Below, in pieces: positions 59,490 to 64,000 of a stretch of DNA of 64,000 bases (position 1 is its first letter; each line of letters opens with the position of its first letter). The stretch comes from Brienomyrus brachyistius. Lineage: Eukaryota; Chordata; Actinopteri; Osteoglossiformes; Mormyridae. Both the position numbers and the translations under genes were made by a program. Location: the NCBI RefSeq assembly GCF_023856365.1, contig NW_026042454.1:1-64000 (forward strand), read 5' to 3'. The notes beneath the pieces are model-generated. The model was not told the origin of the DNA. It saw only the letters and a program-made list of their open reading frames with translations, and ran no database searches.

Positions 59490-62400
59490 CAAATTTTTTC
59501 AACCCTGGAGGAGGGATCATGTCCAGATCTAGATCGCCTCCCAGAAGGGTTGTGGTCGTCCTCCCCCACTGATGTAGGGCTGGTAAAGGGGTTTCCACCT
59601 TACAAAGTAATTGTGAAATCAGAACACCGTCCGGTAGTTAGGCAATACCCATTAAAACCTGAAGCAGAAAAAGGTATAGCCCCTGTAGTGCAAGACATGT
59701 TAGCATCAGGAATATTGCGAGAGGCTCCTGAAGCCACTTGCAACACTCCTATCTTTCCAGTCCAGAAGGGACATACAGGGAAATGGCGCATGGTGCAGGA
59801 TTTAAGACCGGTTAATAACATAGTGCAACATGCAGCACCAGACGTGCCTAACCCACACTTATTGCTCAACTCATTGACTCCTGATAAAAGCTACTTCTCA
59901 GTAGTGGATCTTAGTAATGCATTTTTCTCAGTACCATTGCACCCTGATTCTCAACATTTATTTGGATTTACCTATAAAGGGAAAAAATATACATATACTA
60001 GACTCCCTCAGGGATTTTCTGAAAGTCCACATGTATATACCATGGCCCTTAGATACTCTATGAGTACCTGTGAAATACCATCACATAGTCAGGTATTACT
60101 ATACGTGGATGATATCTTAATAGCAGCAGATTCAGAACAACATTGCAAAGAAACTACCCTAACTGTGCTTCAGCATTTATACAATACTGGACATAAAGCT
60201 TCTAAACAGAAGTTGCAGTATTGCAAAAAGACAGTTGTCTATTTAGGGCATAACCTTTCACAAAAAGGTCGCTCGCTGCTAGAGATAAGGAAACAAGCTA
60301 TACAGGAAGCACCTAAACCACAGACTAAACAACAGATGATGTCCTTTTTAGGGCTCTGCAATTATTGTAGAGAATGGTTACCAGATTATGCTTTTCTAGT
60401 TCAACCTTTGCAAAATTTAATATACGGGAAGGAGATGACTCTAAAGGACAAAATACAATGGACTGAGGACGGAGAAAATGCTTTTACAAATTTAAAAAGA
60501 ATGTTGCAAACCAATGTGACCCTTGCTCTACCAGATTATCAACAACCATTCACCCTATGTGTAGATGCTAATCAAGGTTATATGAAAGCAGTATTAACAC
60601 AGCCATTCGGAGCAAAAGAGAGACCGTTAGCATTCTATTCAAAACGATTAGATGCAGTAGCAGCTGGCTTTCCACAGTGTTTACAGGCATGTGCAGCTGC
60701 TGCAGAAGCAGTAAAGGTATCAGCAGAATTGGTACTTTGTCACCCCCTCATACTTAAAGTTCCTCATTCTGTGTCTCTAATCTTGTTGCAGACACCGCTT
60801 CCATTCTTAACACATACAAGACATCTTACCTTAGTGTCACTTTTGCTCTCACAACCTAACATTGAACTTCAGCGGTGTGGCCTATTGAACCCTAGCACGC
60901 TCCTCCCCACCGCAGAGGATGGGGAGCCACATTCTTGCAAAGCAACAATAGAAGAACAAACAAAACCAAGAGCAGATATTCTGCAAACTTTTATACCAGG
61001 ATCAGAAGTTGTTTATGTAGATGGCTCAGCATCAAAAAATGATATGGGAAAAAATAAAGTTGGGTATGCTGTAGTTACATCTACTGAAGTGTTAGAAGCC
61101 AATGCACTCCCTTCTACTTGTTCAGCACAAGCGGCTGAACTCTATGCTGTGATCAGGGCATGTGAACTGTTCAAGAACAAGTCACTTACTATCTACACTG
61201 ATAGTCAATATGTGTTTGCAGCTGTCCATCACCATGCAAGAGTCTGGAAAAATAGAGGTTTTAGAACATCACAGGGCACATCTCTTACTCATACAAATTT
61301 GCTACTTAGATTATTAGACGTTGTGCATTTACCGACTCACTTTGCACTGTGCAAATGCAAAGCACACCAGACTGATGACTCTGCAGAAACCGCAGGAAAT
61401 AGTTTTGCAGATAAAACCGCCAAAGAAGCGGCACTGAAACAACCTACCTTATCAGTGGCAGACATTCTTTTTATAGATAGCGATGTGCTATGTGATGCAC
61501 AGATTCATGCTCCTAAAATAGAAGTACAAAGTTGGATCAAAAGAGGAGCAATACAACGAGAGAAAGTTTACTATATGAATGACAAGCCCATCCTACCAAA
61601 AAATTTATACAAAACAGCTGCTTTGGTGAGCCATGGAAATACTCATGTCTCAACAGGAGGGATGGTACATATCATACAACAATATTTCTATGCTATAAAT
61701 TTTTCTGATTATGCAAAACAATTTTGTAGGACATGCTTAATTTGTTGTAAACACAATGCACAAGGAAACATCAGACCAAAACGTGGCCAGTTCCCCACAG
61801 CTGAGTATCCGTTTCAAGTTGTACATATGGATTTTATTGAATTATCTTGGTCACAAGGAAAGAAATACTGTCTAGTTATTATAGACACCTTTTCTAAGTG
61901 GGTAGAAATATACCCTGTAAAGCATTGTGATGCAATGACCGTTGCAAAATGTTTGGTAAGCCATTATTTCCCTACCTATGGCATACCTCATATTATAAGA
62001 TCAGACAATGGGACTCATTTTGTAAATCAGACTATGTCCCTTTGCTCACAAGCATTAGGTTTTACGCTTAAGAATCATTGTGCGTATCACCCTCAGAGCG
62101 CAGGCTTAGTGGAAAGGACCAACGGCACTATTAAAACAAGGCTAAGAAAGACAGTGGAAGAGACAAAAAGGCCGTGGCCAGAATGTTTGTCTCTAGTAAA
62201 ATTATGGATGAGAATAACTCCCACTCCTGCAGGATTAACACCTTTTGAAATAGTGTATGGTAGACCATTTCCCCTAGCAACTGAAATGAATGACATAGAA
62301 AAAGCAGACCGAGAAAATACGCTGGCCGATTGGATGCGTAAACTACTAACATCACAACAAAAACATAGCCCCAGTAGTCTGCCGGTAAATTCTGTTTCTA

Positions 62401-62606
62401 CTCAACAGGATAACTTGCAGCCGGGAGATTGGGTCCTGGTCAAGGTCCTGTTGCGGAAAGATTGGAGCACACCTCGGTGGGACGGTCCTTATCAAGTCCT
62501 CCTTACAACACCAACAGCAGTAAAGATCGCAGAACGACCTTCCTGGATACACAAAAGTCACTGTAAACCCATCAAGCCCTTATCAGAGGCCTCAGCAACA
62601 GAGTAG
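59490..62606 (+). CDS. pol: Retroviral pol: reverse transcriptase, RNase H, integrase
   Basis: Same frame as gag and pro, entered after TGA 59487; ATG 59550 is only the first methionine. Residues counted from there. RT: LPQGF near 151 and YVDD 185-188. RNase H: D491 (YVDGSAS), E530 (AAELYAV), D551 (YTDSQ) and a late D in NSFADKTAKEA. Integrase: H695 and H699, C726 and C729 form the zinc site; catalytic D761 (VHMDF), D819 (RSDNGTHF) and E855 (GLVERTNG) keep the D,D-35-E spacing. The GPY-like end reads RWDGPYQVLLTTPTAVK and ends SHCKPIKP. No internal stop in 1018 codons and all catalytic residues are present, in line with a recent insertion. Best fit is a gamma/epsilon-like fish retrovirus. Confidence 0.95.
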   Translation, partial: QIFSTLEEGSCPDLDRLPEGLWSSSPTDVGLVKGFPPYKVIVKSEHRPVVRQYPLKPEAEKGIAPVVQDMLASGILREAPEATCNTPIFPVQKGHTGKWRMVQDLRPVNNIVQHAAPDVPNPHLLLNSLTPDKSYFSVVDLSNAFFSVPLHPDSQHLFGFTYKGKKYTYTRLPQGFSESPHVYTMALRYSMSTCEIPSHSQVLLYVDDILIAADSEQHCKETTLTVLQHLYNTGHKASKQKLQYCKKTVVYLGHNLSQKGRSLLEIRKQAIQEAPKPQTKQQMMSFLGLCNYCREWLPDYAFLVQPLQNLIYGKEMTLKDKIQWTEDGENAFTNLKRMLQTNVTLALPDYQQPFTLCVDANQGYMKAVLTQPFGAKERPLAFYSKRLDAVAAGFPQCLQACAAAAEAVKVSAELVLCHPLILKVPHSVSLILLQTPLPFLTHTRHLTLVSLLLSQPNIELQRCGLLNPSTLLPTAEDGEPHSCKATIEEQTKPRADILQTFIPGSEVVYVDGSASKNDMGKNKVGYAVVTSTEVLEANALPSTCSAQAAELYAVIRACELFKNKSLTIYTDSQYVFAAVHHHARVWKNRGFRTSQGTSLTHTNLLLRLLDVVHLPTHFALCKCKAHQTDDSAETAGNSFADKTAKEAALKQPTLSVADILFIDSDVLCDAQIHAPKIEVQSWIKRGAIQREKVYYMNDKPILPKNLYKTAALVSHGNTHVSTGGMVHIIQQYFYAINFSDYAKQFCRTCLICCKHNAQGNIRPKRGQFPTAEYPFQVVHMDFIELSWSQGKKYCLVIIDTFSKWVEIYPVKHCDAMTVAKCLVSHYFPTYGIPHIIRSDNGTHFVNQTMSLCSQALGFTLKNHCAYHPQSAGLVERTNGTIKTRLRKTVEETKRPWPECLSLVKLWMRITPTPAGLTPFEIVYGRPFPLATEMNDIEKADRENTLADWMRKLLTSQQKHSPSSLPVNSVSTQQDNLQPGDWVLVKVLLRKDWSTPRWDGPYQVLLTTPTAVKIAERPSWIHKSHCKPIKPLSEASATE

Positions 62607-62697
62607 CAGTGGAAGTCCGCTACAAAGGCACAGTAACCAATAGGGTGCTGTTGTCTCAACCCGGTGAAGAAAACAACTGAGCTGCACTCTATTTAGG

Positions 62698-63021
62698 ATG
62701 GCCCTGATAGGGTGGGGATGTGGTAAAGTGACTCTAGGGGTCATTCTTGTTGTAGGACTTGTATGGTTGTCCTGGCTCTCACCAGCTCCATTACAGCACC
62801 TACGGCGATGGACCCATGATGACTTCCATCTACGCCCGTTGCCCGCTGACCACTCACATCCATTTATGCAAAACTACTGGTACCGATATGTACATGATAC
62901 TGTAACAGCGAAAAATGTGACAAATTGCTATGTTTGTTCAGTAATGCTCACTCATAGTGAAGGACCTACGGTGTATGGCAGAGCTATGAATATCTTCTGC
63001 AGGTATAGGATATCAAAGTAA
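62698..63021 (+). pseudogene. env: Retroviral env, N-terminal piece
   Basis: Env mediates entry; here only the start remains. ATG 62698 opens a frame with a hydrophobic signal-like segment (VTLGVILVVGLVWLSWLSP) and a surface-unit start (YWYRYVHDTVTAKNVTNCY) with one NVT glycosylation site, then VCSVMLTHSEG. It stops at TAA 63019-63021. The receptor-binding region, cleavage site, fusion peptide and the immunosuppressive/CX6CC region are not present. Confidence 0.75.
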
Positions 63022-63215
63022 TGTTTCACTTATATTTTCTTTTGTTTTTCATTTTATTTTTCTGTTGTTTTATTACTGTTATACCATGTTTGAAAATGTT
63101 TATTAATCAAGCTCTTAACGCTGCTTTTCGGACACGCAGTACAATGTTTCTCTCCCTTACCCAAACTATAGAGACAGAGCCTGTTTCCAGCGATGGCGAT
63201 GAAGAAGACATATAA
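63022..63215 (+). pseudogene. env: Retroviral env, membrane anchor and tail
   Basis: In another frame the sequence encodes a long hydrophobic run (FVFHF- or LYFLLFFILFFCCFITVI-type depending on frame) and a short polar tail ending SSDGDEEDI. By position it is the C-terminal anchor of env, joined to the N-terminal piece by an internal deletion. Confidence 0.5.
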
Positions 63216-63379
63216 TTCATAATGACGGCCGAGCCGAAAGCACCCGTGCAGGGCTCGGACCTGAAGAACCGGAATTAAATGTTTTCCAGGATAATGACAA
63301 TGTGGTCTAAATGAAGGTTGTACCTAAAGTGCTTTTGCAACTTGTACAATGTTGATGCTTCTGATCATACTGTCATGAT

Positions 63380-63392
63380 AAACAGGAGGGAC
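63380..63392 (+). promoter_or_regulatory. Polypurine tract
   Basis: AAACAGGAGGGAC directly precedes the 3' LTR, the place for plus-strand priming; the purine run is short and interrupted by C. Confidence 0.6.
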
Positions 63393-63731
63393 TGTTAGGT
63401 TGAAGAAACAGTTGTTAATCATTTCTGTATGATCAGCAATGAGTGTAAATATATATGTATACGTTATTTCTTATCTTCTAGCCACATACTCTTAGCTATT
63501 GTACTCTAAGTAGGTGGTTAACAGCTGCCTACTTAGATAAGAATCTCACTTCCCTCTCTTGCGCCCCCCATTGACTATAAATAAAGAAGACAAGGGGAAC
63601 CACCCTTTGTAACACATTCTGCTGTAGTTTGCATTGCAGAGAGTGTGGGTACCCTTGCAAGTAAAACTGTAACCTGTGTGTGTCTCATAAATGTGGAGTT
63701 GGGGTGGAAACGCCGGGCGCTTTCCCCAACA
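63393..63731 (+). repeat. 3' LTR, 339 bp
   Basis: Same ends and length as the 5' LTR. Followed by GGGAC, the second target duplication. Confidence 0.96.
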
Positions 63732-63736
63732 GGGAC

Positions 63737-64000
63737 GTTTCTTAGGTTAGAAACTGCCGTCACTGCAGCCAACACTGACTTTTAAGGAGAGACACTCAGC
63801 TCTTCCTATGAGCAGATCCACCATGGTGCACAAAATGACAGTATAATTATTATTTTAGGTGACACTTCAAATGTTGCATTATTTCATTCTTTACAAAACG
63901 ACATTTTTATAACAATGATGTATAACAATGTTAATGTGTTTATGTATAATTCATATTTAAATTAAAGTTCATATTTTAGTTAAAAGCTACACCTACAGTA
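63737..64000. other. Flank right of the provirus
   Basis: AT-rich sequence with no recognised feature. It may contain upstream parts of the minus-strand immune receptor locus, but no leader exon is evident. Confidence 0.3.

Larger units (their letters stand above)
56078..63731 (+). mobile_element. Young endogenous retrovirus, gamma/epsilon-like, 7654 bp
   Basis: A complete provirus with LTRs 56078-56416 and 63393-63731. A 5-bp target duplication GGGAC flanks it (56073-56077 and 63732-63736). Order: LTR, primer site, leader, gag, protease, RT, RNase H, integrase, reduced env, purine tract, LTR. RT carries YVDD, integrase ends in a GPY-type module (RWDGPYQVLLTTPTAVK), and gag, protease and pol share one frame with stops, as in gammaretroviruses. 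Not competent: frame break in gag, extra stops and most of env missing. No plus or minus host gene is disrupted inside, but it lies about 1 kb from the NITR-like V exon. Confidence 0.96.

Overview
The window is vertebrate nuclear DNA, almost certainly from a ray-finned fish. The coding genes are split by GT-AG introns, there is one eukaryotic tRNA gene with an oligo-T terminator, and the repeats are of fish type: tRNA-derived SINEs, fragments of L2/Rex/CR1-like LINEs, hAT and Tc1 remnants, an endogenous retrovirus and (GGAT)n-tailed repeats. I cannot name the species. The NITR-like receptor and the chemerin-like gene suit a teleost.

Left part (1-24 kb). Two conserved genes lie head to head. 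On the minus strand is an R7-family regulator of G-protein signalling, best matched to RGS11: DEP domain, linker and start of the GGL domain, with the 3' part beyond the left edge. On the plus strand is the splicing factor U2AF2 (U2AF65), with ten coding exons from the start codon to the middle of the C-terminal UHM. A tRNA-Asp(GTC) gene sits between the two start codons. The intron after U2AF2 exon 10 holds about 5.9 kb of a 29-bp satellite, roughly 81 units in one direction and then roughly 123 in the other, forming a giant imperfect palindrome. Its unit and flanks resemble the terminal inverted repeats of a small foldback element present twice more at 1.0 and 4.7 kb. I could not find the last U2AF2 exon anywhere in the window.

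Middle part (24-53 kb). This is mostly transposon debris. It contains two copies of a family with a proline-rich reading frame, a chemerin-like secreted gene on the minus strand (29.0-30.3 kb) without a visible last exon, several truncated LINEs, a probable LTR element with an internal 46-bp minisatellite, a short hAT MITE with 8-bp target duplications, and a nest of old retroviral gag pieces split by a LINE (with target duplications), a proline-rich repeat and another LINE that itself carries a solo LTR.

Right part (53-64 kb). A minus-strand immune-type receptor gene has a V-like exon ending in a J-like FGxGT motif, then a transmembrane exon and an ITIM-bearing tail. Its V exon has an in-frame TAG, and the J end is tandemly duplicated by 57 bp. 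Next to it is a nearly intact, young endogenous retrovirus (56078-63731) with two 339-bp LTRs that differ at one noticed base, a 5-bp target duplication (GGGAC), a primer-binding site matching tRNA-Tyr, and gag, protease, RT, RNase H and integrase almost all in one frame separated by single stop codons. The env has lost its middle. Between protease and RT lies a segment with paired HVT and HVS motifs, suggestive of a 2H-phosphoesterase-like domain; I consider this and the U2AF2 satellite palindrome the most noteworthy items.
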